DNA from: Caldisericum exile AZM16c01
Lineage (GTDB): Bacteria; Caldisericota; Caldisericia; Caldisericales; Caldisericaceae
Direction: 5' to 3'
NCBI RefSeq assembly: GCF_000284335.1
Contig: NC_017096.1
Location: 620,001 to 684,000 of the forward strand
Length of the DNA stretch: 64,000 nucleotides
The translations under genes and the position numbers were made by a program. This document shows positions 27,080 through 35,492 of the stretch, piece by piece. The number at the start of each line of letters is the position of its first letter. The first letter of the stretch is position 1. The notes under the pieces were generated by a model that was not told the origin of the DNA, did no database searches, and saw only the letters and a program-made list of their open reading frames with translations.

Positions 27080-28801
27080 TCAATAATTAATTGTTAAATT
27101 AATAATTCCATTCTTAATTGATTCTTTGAGATCTTTACTCGACATATTTGCAAGTTCCGTAAGGAAAGTTGTTCTTTCTTTTTCGCTCATTAATTTTGGT
27201 TGTGATTGATATAGTGTAATAGGCTCCAACACAAATTGAAAATTTTTACCTATTTTTGTTATAAAGAGCATCAAGCCAACTTGTGTTTCATATGAGAAGT
27301 ACTGGTCAAATATAAAATTGCCAAGTGAGTAAAAAATAAGTGTTTTTATTTTCCGCTTTTCCGAGGTGTAAAGTTCAATATCCTTTACCACATGTGGGTG
27401 GCTTCCTATTATGAGGTCTGCACCTGCGTCTACAAGTGTATGTGCAAGGTAAGAGTCATAAGAAGTACTCTTTTGGATATATTCTTCGCCAAAGTGCATA
27501 AACAGGATTAAGAAGTCATTTTTGTGTGTTTCTTTGGTGTTTCTTATCCAATCCTTAACTTCGCCAATTTTAAATGGATATGTTGCATTAAATCCAACAA
27601 TGACAATTCCATTTCCTTTAAAAATTTTTGAATTTTTAAAATCCCACGGCTCGCCAAAGTATTCGATATTTCCGCTTTCTAAAATTTCTTTTGTTTCTTG
27701 GAGGCCTTTGTTTCCCATATTGTCTGTGTGATTATTTGATAATGATACAACGTTGAAGTGTGCGTAAAGAAGTGTTTGTAATGCACCTTTATCAAAACAA
27801 AAACGGAGAGAATCCCTTGGAAAATTTACCTTTTTGTATGTAATTGGTCCTTCAAGATTGCCTACCACGTAATCCAATCCTCGAAATGCCTGTTCAATAT
27901 GATAAAATGGATAAAAATACGAATTTGATAGGATTTTTTGATACACACCTCTATCAAGCATGATATCTCCCACAAATGAAAGTGTTAGGGGTTTATCATT
28001 TTGAGTGGGAATTTCCCCTTTTTCAAAGATACAACTTACGTATGAGGTTGAACTTGCAAGGTAATCATTTGAGTAGTCCTGTGTATTTTTGTGGGAAAGA
28101 ATCTCATATTTTCCATAGCCTCTTTTTAATGAAAAACTCCTTAAAATATAGAGACTTTGCCATGAGTCAACATCGATTTTTGGAAATTCGTTTTCTTCAA
28201 AGTCTAAAAGTACCCTTAAACTTTTTTGGTCGTGCACATTCTCTATTGATTTTGGAAGATAATGCGAAAAATCTACACTTGCGATGATAAGTGAATTATA
28301 TGGAAGGATCTTATTTAGAATATCGGAAAATTCTTTTGCAATATTCAATGTAACGTTTTGGCTTACAAGAATTGGCAAAACATTGCTATTTCTGAAATAC
28401 TTATTTAAAAAAGGTATGTGATTTTCAATGCCATGATCAAGGTAAATTGAAGCATTATCTTCAATTATATTAAAATGACTCCTCAATTTGTTAATTTTAT
28501 CAGTTGCTATATTTAGCTCAAGAAATTGTGAGTTAGCAGTGATAAAAGAAGCACCCATTGAGGCACATTTTCCAAAGTGGTCTGGGGAAAGTAAAACTAT
28601 TACATCGGGCTTTACCTTGGTTGAAACATTTTTGTAGAAGTCAATCATTACATCTTCTGCAACCAGATGGTGTGGAACAACACCGCCTATTATAACAGGC
28701 TCTTTAATTTCTGGTGCAATAGCATTAGATGGGTTTAGTGCAACAACCAAAACCCATAGAATTGTTAAAATTACAATTAATTTGAAAAGTTGCTTACCCA
28801 T
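27080..28801 (-). CDS. Secreted MEMO-CapA fusion protein
   Basis: A 573-aa protein with an N-terminal hydrophobic export or anchor segment (about 7-27). Residues about 35-265 are a MEMO domain (AmmeMemoRadiSam protein B family), with its conserved His motifs LLSPDHFGK, LDHGIENHIPFL and ASVDFSHYLP. Residues about 270-540 are a CapA/PgsA-type metallophosphatase-like domain: LSFVGDIMLDRGV, VVGNLEGPIT, VVSLSNNHTDNMGNKGL, LIIGSHPHVVKDIE and YSLGNFIFDQ. CapA proteins are tied to poly-gamma-glutamate capsule formation; MEMO domains are metal-binding proteins of unclear activity. The start lies 25 nt inside the upstream DUF3160 gene, so translation is coupled. Substrate unknown. Confidence 0.85.
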   Translation of the reverse strand: MGKQLFKLIVILTILWVLVVALNPSNAIAPEIKEPVIIGGVVPHHLVAEDVMIDFYKNVSTKVKPDVIVLLSPDHFGKCASMGASFITANSQFLELNIATDKINKLRSHFNIIEDNASIYLDHGIENHIPFLNKYFRNSNVLPILVSQNVTLNIAKEFSDILNKILPYNSLIIASVDFSHYLPKSIENVHDQKSLRVLLDFEENEFPKIDVDSWQSLYILRSFSLKRGYGKYEILSHKNTQDYSNDYLASSTSYVSCIFEKGEIPTQNDKPLTLSFVGDIMLDRGVYQKILSNSYFYPFYHIEQAFRGLDYVVGNLEGPITYKKVNFPRDSLRFCFDKGALQTLLYAHFNVVSLSNNHTDNMGNKGLQETKEILESGNIEYFGEPWDFKNSKIFKGNGIVIVGFNATYPFKIGEVKDWIRNTKETHKNDFLILFMHFGEEYIQKSTSYDSYLAHTLVDAGADLIIGSHPHVVKDIELYTSEKRKIKTLIFYSLGNFIFDQYFSYETQVGLMLFITKIGKNFQFVLEPITLYQSQPKLMSEKERTTFLTELANMSSKDLKESIKNGIINLTINY

Positions 28802-31269
28802 TTTGGCTTTGGAGGGACATTCCCATTCTTAAGCATTGTCCTCCATTCTTCGTCTGTAAGCCTATTTTCTATTGGATACTTAAATTCGTAATAAGAAAAA
28901 ACAGGTCCAATTGATAGGTAGATGTTGCCTTTGTCGTCGGGACATGCAACGATAATTGTATTAACATAGCCAAGTCCTTCCTCAACTGCAAGTTTTGTAT
29001 TTCCATCAGTATGAACATCAGTTACAATGGTTGGCTTTATAAGGTCAATATCTGTTTCTCCAGAAAAAAGCATTTGCATGGACGAATCGAAGTATTCTCC
29101 AATACCTTTAATTGTGTAGTAATCGGTATCATCAAGAGGTGTATTTTCAAGTTCTTTCTTTACAACTGAAAGAAGCCTTTGGAGAAGTGAGTCTAATTGT
29201 TCAAGAGAATATTTCTTTCGCTCTATTGTATCTATTAAATTTTGGTCATTTGTTTGTGCTTGAATTCTTATAAGCCCATTCTTTGTAAGGCGGGTTAATT
29301 CAAGAAGTTTTACATAAAATTCAGGTATAGGCTCAACGTATCCGGGATATGGTTTCTCTTCCGGACCACCTTCTCCTTTTTCTGCCATTGTATAACTCTG
29401 TTTTACGTAGAGAACTGTATCATGTCTTAGCTCTGTCCAAGAGGAGAGGGCAGTTTGAAGGAGTTTATCAGAGTAGGCGCTTGTTTTCATAAACGTTGGG
29501 AGCCCTTGTGTGTTATTTAAAAAAAGGGTTGTAAGAACTGAAAGCCATTTATTGTAGAGCGTTTTATTCCATTCATCTTTGGGTAAATTTTGGACATAGG
29601 TTTTAAGTTCATTAAACATCTTATTATAATCCGAATAATTTGTGTCACCCTCTTTTTTCAAGATTTCATAAGCTCTATCTGAGCCCAGAAGTGCCATAAG
29701 ATCGAGGCCTCTTGGGAAGGCTTTCACTTCTCTTCCACTATTGCAAAACTCAATATATGTTTTTACCCAAGTAAAAGGGCGATTTTCAGTTGCATCGTTG
29801 TACTTATCAAACCACGTATAGGTAAAAGGTAGATCTTTTGTTGGAAGTGGCGTTTTTGGACCTGTATATTCTCCCGAAAAAGGCGATACGATTCTTGAAA
29901 ATAAATACGAATCGATAGTATTTCTCTGCCCAAGAAATCTCATTCCCTTTGTTTCTTTAAGGAGTCTTAAATTTATTTCTTTTAATTTGTCTAAGTCATC
30001 TTTACTTAGAGGAGGGCAAGGCGTAGACATAGTGCATTCACCGAGACCGCTATAAATCATTGGATCTTTTAATTTTTGAAGTTCTCCTTTTATTTCATCA
30101 AATTTCGTTAATATATCACTTTCTTTTGAGTTTTCAGTAAGAAATTTGTTTAAAACGCTTGCATATTCGTAAGGTGTAATATCATCAGAAAATCCAACAA
30201 GGAATGATGTAATTTCATACATGGTTGACCATTTATTCTGCGCTTCGTTTGACCTTAGAAAATCGTAAGCAATAATTAATCCTTGGAGGGTTTGAATTTT
30301 TGCATCATATTCGGATATGATTGCATCGTATGGTCCGCACTCCGATTGACCAGGTTCGATGTACCGTGAGCCATTCAAAAGAAAAGTCATTCTCCCATAC
30401 CACATAAGTGTCTTAAAATATGATTTAAGAGCTTCGTTTTCGGTGTAATGTCCTCTTGGCACGTATTGAGAGTAATCTTCCTTATAAAAGAATATTTTGG
30501 AATAGTCAAAACCTCTGTGAGCATTTATTAACTGTAATTCTTGCTTAACTTGGTCTTTTACACTTTCATCAACTTTGAAATTTTCATCTTGAAGAAGTTC
30601 TGCAACACCAAAGAATGCGAGATTCCTTTTTGCAACATCTTTAATTATTGGATCAGAAGTGCTGTTGTATCTTTTTAAATTTTCGTTGTAAAAATAGTGA
30701 GTTAAATCTTTGATATATTGGTTAAATACATTGTTCTCAAAATCCTTTAGGGTTTTTTCAAAGAAAATATGGTAAAAATGAAGAATCGAATCTGCCGTAA
30801 TATATTTAGGGAGCTCTTTTGTTTCAAGTGCAAGATAATATGAATAAAAGTCCTCCTTTGGTGAAATTGTTTCTGGATACTGAATGTATCTCGTAGATAG
30901 TTTTAAATCTGCAATCTCTTTTGGTGTGTCTATCACAACAAAACCATTCTTTTTAAGTAAGGCAATTGCACTTTCGGGTATTGTAATTTTTCCTGAAATT
31001 GTCTTTAGGTTTTGAATCTTCGTAAGATCAAGTGGGAGTTCGTATTGTTTAGCCTGTGCATTTATTGGGAACTCAATGGCTACTTCTTCTGTTTCAAAGG
31101 ATTTTGCCATCAAAAATTCAATTTTTTGCTCACTGGTTTCTCCTGTTTGATTTACTCCCCCATTGTTTGATGTGCCTTGTTTCTTCCCTTGTAATGTAAA
31201 ATAAAAAAAGACCACCAAACTTGTTAAAACAAGCGTAATGATAATTGCAAAGACTATGACTTTTTTCAT
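28777..31269 (-). CDS. DUF3160 family exported protein
   Basis: An 830-aa protein. ATG 31269 follows GGGGAGG by 6 nt and is preferred to the ATG at 31284 that overlaps the ribosome site. One N-terminal membrane segment (about 4-25) is followed by a polar Gly/Asn-rich linker, so it is a membrane-anchored or secreted protein. The motif PKYITADSILHFYHIFFEKT is typical of DUF3160, a large alpha-helical family of unknown function. Later conserved-looking segments are KGMRFLGQRNTIDSYLFSRI, FPRGLDLMALLGSDRAYEIL and SSWTELRHDTVLYVKQSY. It forms a two-gene unit with the MEMO-CapA protein. Confidence 0.8.
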   Translation of the reverse strand: MKKVIVFAIIITLVLTSLVVFFYFTLQGKKQGTSNNGGVNQTGETSEQKIEFLMAKSFETEEVAIEFPINAQAKQYELPLDLTKIQNLKTISGKITIPESAIALLKKNGFVVIDTPKEIADLKLSTRYIQYPETISPKEDFYSYYLALETKELPKYITADSILHFYHIFFEKTLKDFENNVFNQYIKDLTHYFYNENLKRYNSTSDPIIKDVAKRNLAFFGVAELLQDENFKVDESVKDQVKQELQLINAHRGFDYSKIFFYKEDYSQYVPRGHYTENEALKSYFKTLMWYGRMTFLLNGSRYIEPGQSECGPYDAIISEYDAKIQTLQGLIIAYDFLRSNEAQNKWSTMYEITSFLVGFSDDITPYEYASVLNKFLTENSKESDILTKFDEIKGELQKLKDPMIYSGLGECTMSTPCPPLSKDDLDKLKEINLRLLKETKGMRFLGQRNTIDSYLFSRIVSPFSGEYTGPKTPLPTKDLPFTYTWFDKYNDATENRPFTWVKTYIEFCNSGREVKAFPRGLDLMALLGSDRAYEILKKEGDTNYSDYNKMFNELKTYVQNLPKDEWNKTLYNKWLSVLTTLFLNNTQGLPTFMKTSAYSDKLLQTALSSWTELRHDTVLYVKQSYTMAEKGEGGPEEKPYPGYVEPIPEFYVKLLELTRLTKNGLIRIQAQTNDQNLIDTIERKKYSLEQLDSLLQRLLSVVKKELENTPLDDTDYYTIKGIGEYFDSSMQMLFSGETDIDLIKPTIVTDVHTDGNTKLAVEEGLGYVNTIIVACPDDKGNIYLSIGPVFSYYEFKYPIENRLTDEEWRTMLKNGNVPPKPKWVSNFSN

Positions 31270-31370
31270 TTTACGCCTCCCCATATATATTTTATTAATT
31301 TTTATGAATATTAGATAATTTTATTTGAGATTTGTTCCACGTTTGTTAAAATCTTTTGGGAGGTTAAAGA

Positions 31371-31784
31371 ATGAAACTAAAAGTACTTTTTGTTTGTACA
31401 CACAATTCTGCACGATCGCAAATGGCAGAGGCGTTTTTGAATGCACTTTATGGCGAAAGATTTGAGGCATTTTCAGCGGGCACTCATCCAGGTACTCTTA
31501 ACCCATATGTAGTTAGAGCAATGAAAGAAATTGGGATTGACTTATCAAATAACAAGACAAAGTCTGTTACGGAGTTTAAAGGAAAAAGATTTGACTATGT
31601 TGTGACTGTTTGCGATCAAGCAAAAGAAGAATGCCCATACTTTCCAGGGGCACTCCAATACATTCATAAAGGATTTGAAGATCCAAGTACATTTACAGGC
31701 TCCGATGAGGAAATAATGGAGCGTGTTCGAAAACTACGTGATGAAATTGAGCAGTGGGTAATGGAAACATTTAGAAAGATATAA
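31371..31784 (+). CDS. arsC: Thioredoxin-type arsenate reductase / low-Mr phosphatase fold
   Basis: A 137-aa cytoplasmic protein with the P-loop CTHNSARSQ (catalytic Cys near residue 9, Arg 15) shared by low-molecular-weight tyrosine phosphatases and thioredoxin-coupled ArsC. The later [16 protein letters not shown] supplies the two further Cys residues expected for the ArsC triple-cysteine redox relay, which favours arsenate reductase over a plain phosphatase. GGGAGG precedes the ATG; a -10 TAAAAT lies just upstream. No arsR, arsB or acr3 gene is adjacent, so its role in arsenic resistance here is inferred from family only. Confidence 0.85.
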   Translation: MKLKVLFVCTHNSARSQMAEAFLNALYGERFEAFSAGTHPGTLNPYVVRAMKEIGIDLSNNKTKSVTEFKGKRFDYVVTVCDQAKEECPYFPGALQYIHKGFEDPSTFTGSDEEIMERVRKLRDEIEQWVMETFRKI

Positions 31785-31793
31785 AGGATTTAG

Positions 31794-31816
31794 GGGGGCT
31801 TAAAGCCCCCTTTTTT
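31794..31816 (+). terminator. Intrinsic terminator of arsC
   Basis: GGGGGC/GCCCCC stem, TTAAA loop, followed by TTTTTT. The T-run overlaps the stop codon of the converging molybdenum hydroxylase gene. Confidence 0.9.
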
Positions 31817-34124
31817 ATTTATTCTTTTCTTTTAGGGCTTTTAAAACTTTTTCTGGAGTGTATGGAGAACTTCCGATTCTTACACCGATTGCATCATAGA
31901 TTGCATTTCCTATTGCAGGGATTGCTCCATTGATGTTAATTTCAGAAACAGATTTTGCACCAAGCGGTCCTGTTGGCTCGTATGTTTCAACAAGAATTGG
32001 CACGATTTCTGGGATGTCACGTGAGGAAGGAATTCTGTATTCCATAAAGTTTGGATTTAACACCTTACCATTTTCACCGAATTTGTATTCTTCAGTAAGT
32101 GCATACCCAATGCCATTTACGATAGCACCAATAATCTGTCCTTTTGTAAGTTCGGGGTTTATAACAATTCCACAATCAACTGCTGCAACATATTTAATTG
32201 GTGTTACAATACCCGTTTCTTCGTCAACTTCAACTTCTACGAAATGTGCTGCAAATGGTGGAGGCGACGACTCAGAGACAAAAGAACCGACTGCCATAAT
32301 TTGTTTTTGTTTCTTTACATAGAATGTATCATATGCCATCTCCGAAAGGCTTACACGCTTGCCACTTCTTTCAGAAATCACAAATCCATCTTTTAAAATG
32401 TAATCCTTGCTATCTTGTTCACCAAACATCTCTTTTGCTACCTCGAGAATTTGATCTCGAAGTTTTAAGGCAGTGTTATATACTGCACTTCCTGAGATAA
32501 ATGTTCCAGATGATGCGTATGCGCCTTTATCGAATGGTGTTATGTCTGTATCCGAAGGATATACGATGACCTTTTTGGGGTCAATACTAAGTACTTCTCC
32601 TACAATTTGAGCAACAACTGTGTCAAGACCTGTTCCAATATCAGTCCCACCGTATAACACGTTAACAGAACCGTCTTCGTTTAACTTCATTGTTGCAGAA
32701 CCCATATCAATTTTTGGTATTCCTGAGCCTTGCATATGTAATGACATTCCAACACCACGAACCTTTGAGCCATTTCTTATTTTCTTACCCCACTTTTCAT
32801 AGAAGCCAATCTCTTTTGCACCTAATTCAAGAAGTTTATCAATTGCTTCACTTTCAATATATTGGACTACGCCTTCTCTTCCTTCGCCAAGGGCCTCAAA
32901 TATGGGAGAAGTTTCACCTTTTCTTATGTGATTTATTTTCCTTATTGCAATAGGGTCTAAACCAAGTTTTTCTGCAACCATATCAACTGTTTGCTCAAGA
33001 CAAGCGTAACCTTGGGTTGCACCATACCCACGGTATGCTCCTGGCACGGGTAAATTTGTATAAACTACATCTGCAACAAATTCAACATTAGGTGCTTTGT
33101 TATATAGAGGAAGAGTTTTTGACCCTGTATTTGACGCAACAGTAAGTCCGTGTGTTCCATATGCCCCTGTATTGCTTAAAGCATACATTCTTATTGCGGT
33201 AAACTTTCCATCTTTCTTTGCACCAATTTTAACTGTAATTTTCATTGGGTGTCGAGTTCTTGAAGAGATGAATTCTTCTTCCCTTGAATATACCGCTCTT
33301 GCGGGGCGTCCTGTTTTCATTGTTACAAATGCACAGACTTCTTCAAGGATAATTTCCTGCTTACTTCCAAAGCCACCACCAATTCTTGGTTTTATTACTC
33401 TTATTTGTGATACAGGGATACCTAAAACCTGTGCAACTATTCTTCTTACATGAAATGGCACTTGCGTTGAAGACCTTATCACAATTCTCCCATTCTCGTC
33501 AAGATATGAGATTGTTGCATGGGTTTCTATGGGAGAGTGCTGTGCAAATTGTGTTTCAAAGGTGTGTTCAACAACAACGTCTGCTTCTTTAAAACCTTTT
33601 TCAATATCGCCTGCTTTTACTTCGATATGTGCAACAAGGTTCTTCTTGTAGTCATAAACTCCTTGCGGGTTTTCTTCGTGAAGAATTGGTGCCCCTTCCT
33701 TCATTGCTTCTTCCGGGGTAAAAACAGCAGGAAGAACATTATATTTTACCTTAATAAGTTTCAATGCCTCTGTCGCAATTTCCTCAGAGTCTGCTGCAAC
33801 TGCTGCAACTCTATCCCCAACAAACCTCACATGCTGATTAAACATACATGTATCATATGGAGATGGTTCAGGCCATCCTTGTCCTGCTGTCGTGTGGTAA
33901 ACCTGTGGGGTATTTTTGTATGTCAAGACCATGTGAACCCCTCTCAATTTCTCTGCTTCACTTGTATCAATGTCTTCAATGATTGCATTTGCATGAGGTG
34001 AATAAAGGAATTTTATGTGAAGAGTATTAGGAAGGTTAATATCATCGGTGAATACTGGTTGTCCTGTTGCAAGGGCAAGTGCATCTATTTTTTCAACGTT
34101 TTTTCCTATAATTTGTCTTTCCAT
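31815..34124 (-). CDS. Xanthine dehydrogenase-family molybdenum-binding subunit
   Basis: The 769-aa large subunit of a molybdenum hydroxylase. An N-terminal a/b-hammerhead domain (about 1-110; RVKYNV-like IKVKYNVLPAVFTPEEA) is followed by the molybdopterin cytosine dinucleotide-binding domain: RIGGGFGSKQEIILEEV, VPGAYRGYGATQGYACLEQT, YGGTDIGTGLDTVVAQIVGE and GPLGAKSVSEININGAIPAI, which carries the expected catalytic Glu. GAYRGYGATQ is unlike the VAYRCSFR loop of CO dehydrogenase, so CO oxidation is unlikely. The substrate could be a purine or an aromatic or heterocyclic compound. Third gene of a three-subunit operon; start overlaps the 2Fe-2S gene (TAATG). No xdhC-type maturation gene is adjacent. 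Confidence 0.9.
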   Translation of the reverse strand: MERQIIGKNVEKIDALALATGQPVFTDDINLPNTLHIKFLYSPHANAIIEDIDTSEAEKLRGVHMVLTYKNTPQVYHTTAGQGWPEPSPYDTCMFNQHVRFVGDRVAAVAADSEEIATEALKLIKVKYNVLPAVFTPEEAMKEGAPILHEENPQGVYDYKKNLVAHIEVKAGDIEKGFKEADVVVEHTFETQFAQHSPIETHATISYLDENGRIVIRSSTQVPFHVRRIVAQVLGIPVSQIRVIKPRIGGGFGSKQEIILEEVCAFVTMKTGRPARAVYSREEEFISSRTRHPMKITVKIGAKKDGKFTAIRMYALSNTGAYGTHGLTVASNTGSKTLPLYNKAPNVEFVADVVYTNLPVPGAYRGYGATQGYACLEQTVDMVAEKLGLDPIAIRKINHIRKGETSPIFEALGEGREGVVQYIESEAIDKLLELGAKEIGFYEKWGKKIRNGSKVRGVGMSLHMQGSGIPKIDMGSATMKLNEDGSVNVLYGGTDIGTGLDTVVAQIVGEVLSIDPKKVIVYPSDTDITPFDKGAYASSGTFISGSAVYNTALKLRDQILEVAKEMFGEQDSKDYILKDGFVISERSGKRVSLSEMAYDTFYVKKQKQIMAVGSFVSESSPPPFAAHFVEVEVDEETGIVTPIKYVAAVDCGIVINPELTKGQIIGAIVNGIGYALTEEYKFGENGKVLNPNFMEYRIPSSRDIPEIVPILVETYEPTGPLGAKSVSEININGAIPAIGNAIYDAIGVRIGSSPYTPEKVLKALKEKNK

Positions 34125-34591
34125 TATCTACCCTCCTTTAAAAGTGCGATTGCATATTTTATTGCTTCGATTTGCTGGACGTATCCTGTGCATCTACAGA
34201 GGTTCCCGTCGATTGCCTTTTTTATGTCTTCATCAGTTGGGTTAGGGTTTTGCTTTAAAAGAGCGTAAGCAGAAAGTATAGTTCCGGGTGTGCAATACCC
34301 ACATTGCACTGCACCTTTCTCAACAAAAGCCTTCTGAAGTGGATGCGGATTAAGAATGTCCCCTATGCCCTTAATTGTTGTAATTTCTGCTCCATTTATC
34401 TTTGCTGCCAATATTGTACAGCTTGTTTTTGGTGTGCCATTTATTAAAACTGTGCATGCTCCACATGTTCCCATATAGCAATTTCCCTTAACTTCTGTGA
34501 AGCCATTTTCTCTTAAAACATCTAAAAGTACTTTTCCCGGATGAATGTCAAATTCGTAGTCTTTTCCGTTGATTTTGTAGTGGACTTTCAT
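34124..34591 (-). CDS. Molybdenum hydroxylase 2Fe-2S subunit
   Basis: The 155-aa electron-transfer subunit. The N-terminal plant-ferredoxin-type cluster is ligated by Cys residues in KGNCYMGTCGACTVLING plus a further Cys (KTSCTI). The C-terminal all-helical domain holds the second cluster, with CGYCTPGTILSAYALL and NLCRCTGYVQQIEAI. This is the standard two-domain layout of CoxS/XdhC-like small subunits. It lies 2 nt after the FAD subunit gene and overlaps the large subunit gene by 1 nt. Confidence 0.95.
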   Translation of the reverse strand: MKVHYKINGKDYEFDIHPGKVLLDVLRENGFTEVKGNCYMGTCGACTVLINGTPKTSCTILAAKINGAEITTIKGIGDILNPHPLQKAFVEKGAVQCGYCTPGTILSAYALLKQNPNPTDEDIKKAIDGNLCRCTGYVQQIEAIKYAIALLKEGR

Positions 34592-34593
34592 TT

Positions 34594-35436
34594 CTACCTC
34601 CCAAACGATTCTAACAATCTCTTTGCAAAGATTCCAGTTAGTTCTCTTCTATATGCTTCGTCTTTTCTTACATCGCCTTTTACGTCTGCATGCTCTTTTG
34701 CAAAGTTGTAAACCTGTGTGATTACTTCATCTAATTTTTTCCCTCTTAAAAAATCCTCCAAAGCGCTAAATCGTTCTGCTGGCATTGGTCTTGAACCATA
34801 ACTAACAATAATCTCTTCGATGACATTATCTTCTATTTTTCCAAGCATCGCCATGTTTAACAGGGAAATATCTGTTGCGTTTCTTACATGTCTCTCTATC
34901 CCAAACTTGTATAACTTATCAAACTTTTTAATCCTTACTTCTGTTATGATTCCAGTCTTTAGTTTTTCTCTAAAGTCGCTTTTGTAAAAGTCGTTGAGAT
35001 TTTCTGTATGTGTGCTTCCATCAAAATAAACTACATCTGCATCAAGTGATAAAAGAATTGTAGCAATATCAGAATAAGGCTCACGCTGTGCAACAGACCC
35101 GCCAAAAGTGATTTGATTTCTTAAAAGTTCTGATGCAATAAGGGATAGAGATTGTGATAACTTCCCATCAAAAAGCTCATTTAATGTTTTCGAATTTGCA
35201 GCATCTGTGATGGTTGTTGTAGCACCTATAGAAATATACTTTCCCTCATCCCTTACATAATTCAAATCAAGATTGTCAAGAAAAATGAGATACTCAATTT
35301 GCGGATTCGGAAACACCGTAAGATGCAACCCACCACCTACTACCTTTGCTTTATCGCCTTTTTCTTTTAAAATGCTTACTGCATCATCAATAGTTTTTGG
35401 GTAAAAGCATTCTGCAACATTTTTAAGTTTTAACAT
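34594..35436 (-). CDS. Molybdenum hydroxylase FAD-binding subunit
   Basis: The 280-aa medium subunit, first gene of the operon. The FAD-binding PCMH fold shows KAKVVGGGLHLTVFPNPQIEY and SIGATTTITDAA; the second FAD contact appears as RNQITFGGSVAQREPYSDIA. The C-terminal CO-dehydrogenase-flavoprotein-like domain ends ADVKGDVRKDEAYRRELTG. Length lacks the extra 4Fe-4S insertion of 4-hydroxybenzoyl-CoA reductase beta subunits. AAGGAGG precedes ATG. Its -10 box overlaps the promoter of the divergent binding-protein gene. Confidence 0.92.
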   Translation of the reverse strand: MLKLKNVAECFYPKTIDDAVSILKEKGDKAKVVGGGLHLTVFPNPQIEYLIFLDNLDLNYVRDEGKYISIGATTTITDAANSKTLNELFDGKLSQSLSLIASELLRNQITFGGSVAQREPYSDIATILLSLDADVVYFDGSTHTENLNDFYKSDFREKLKTGIITEVRIKKFDKLYKFGIERHVRNATDISLLNMAMLGKIEDNVIEEIIVSYGSRPMPAERFSALEDFLRGKKLDEVITQVYNFAKEHADVKGDVRKDEAYRRELTGIFAKRLLESFGR

Positions 35437-35459
35437 TTTTTAACCTCCTTAATTTACAC

Positions 35460-35472
35460 TATAATTATTATA
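35460..35472. promoter_or_regulatory. Abutting divergent -10 boxes
   Basis: TATAAT on the plus strand (35460-35465) and TATAAT on the minus strand (35472-35467) lie side by side in CTATAATTATTATAG. They face the binding lipoprotein gene and the molybdenum hydroxylase operon respectively. RNA polymerase could not occupy both at once. Confidence 0.6.
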
Positions 35473-35492
35473 GCAAAAAGGAGAGAAATAAG

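Noticed and set aside
31815-34124. CO dehydrogenase large subunit (CoxL)
   Set aside because: The diagnostic active-site loop with Cys is absent.
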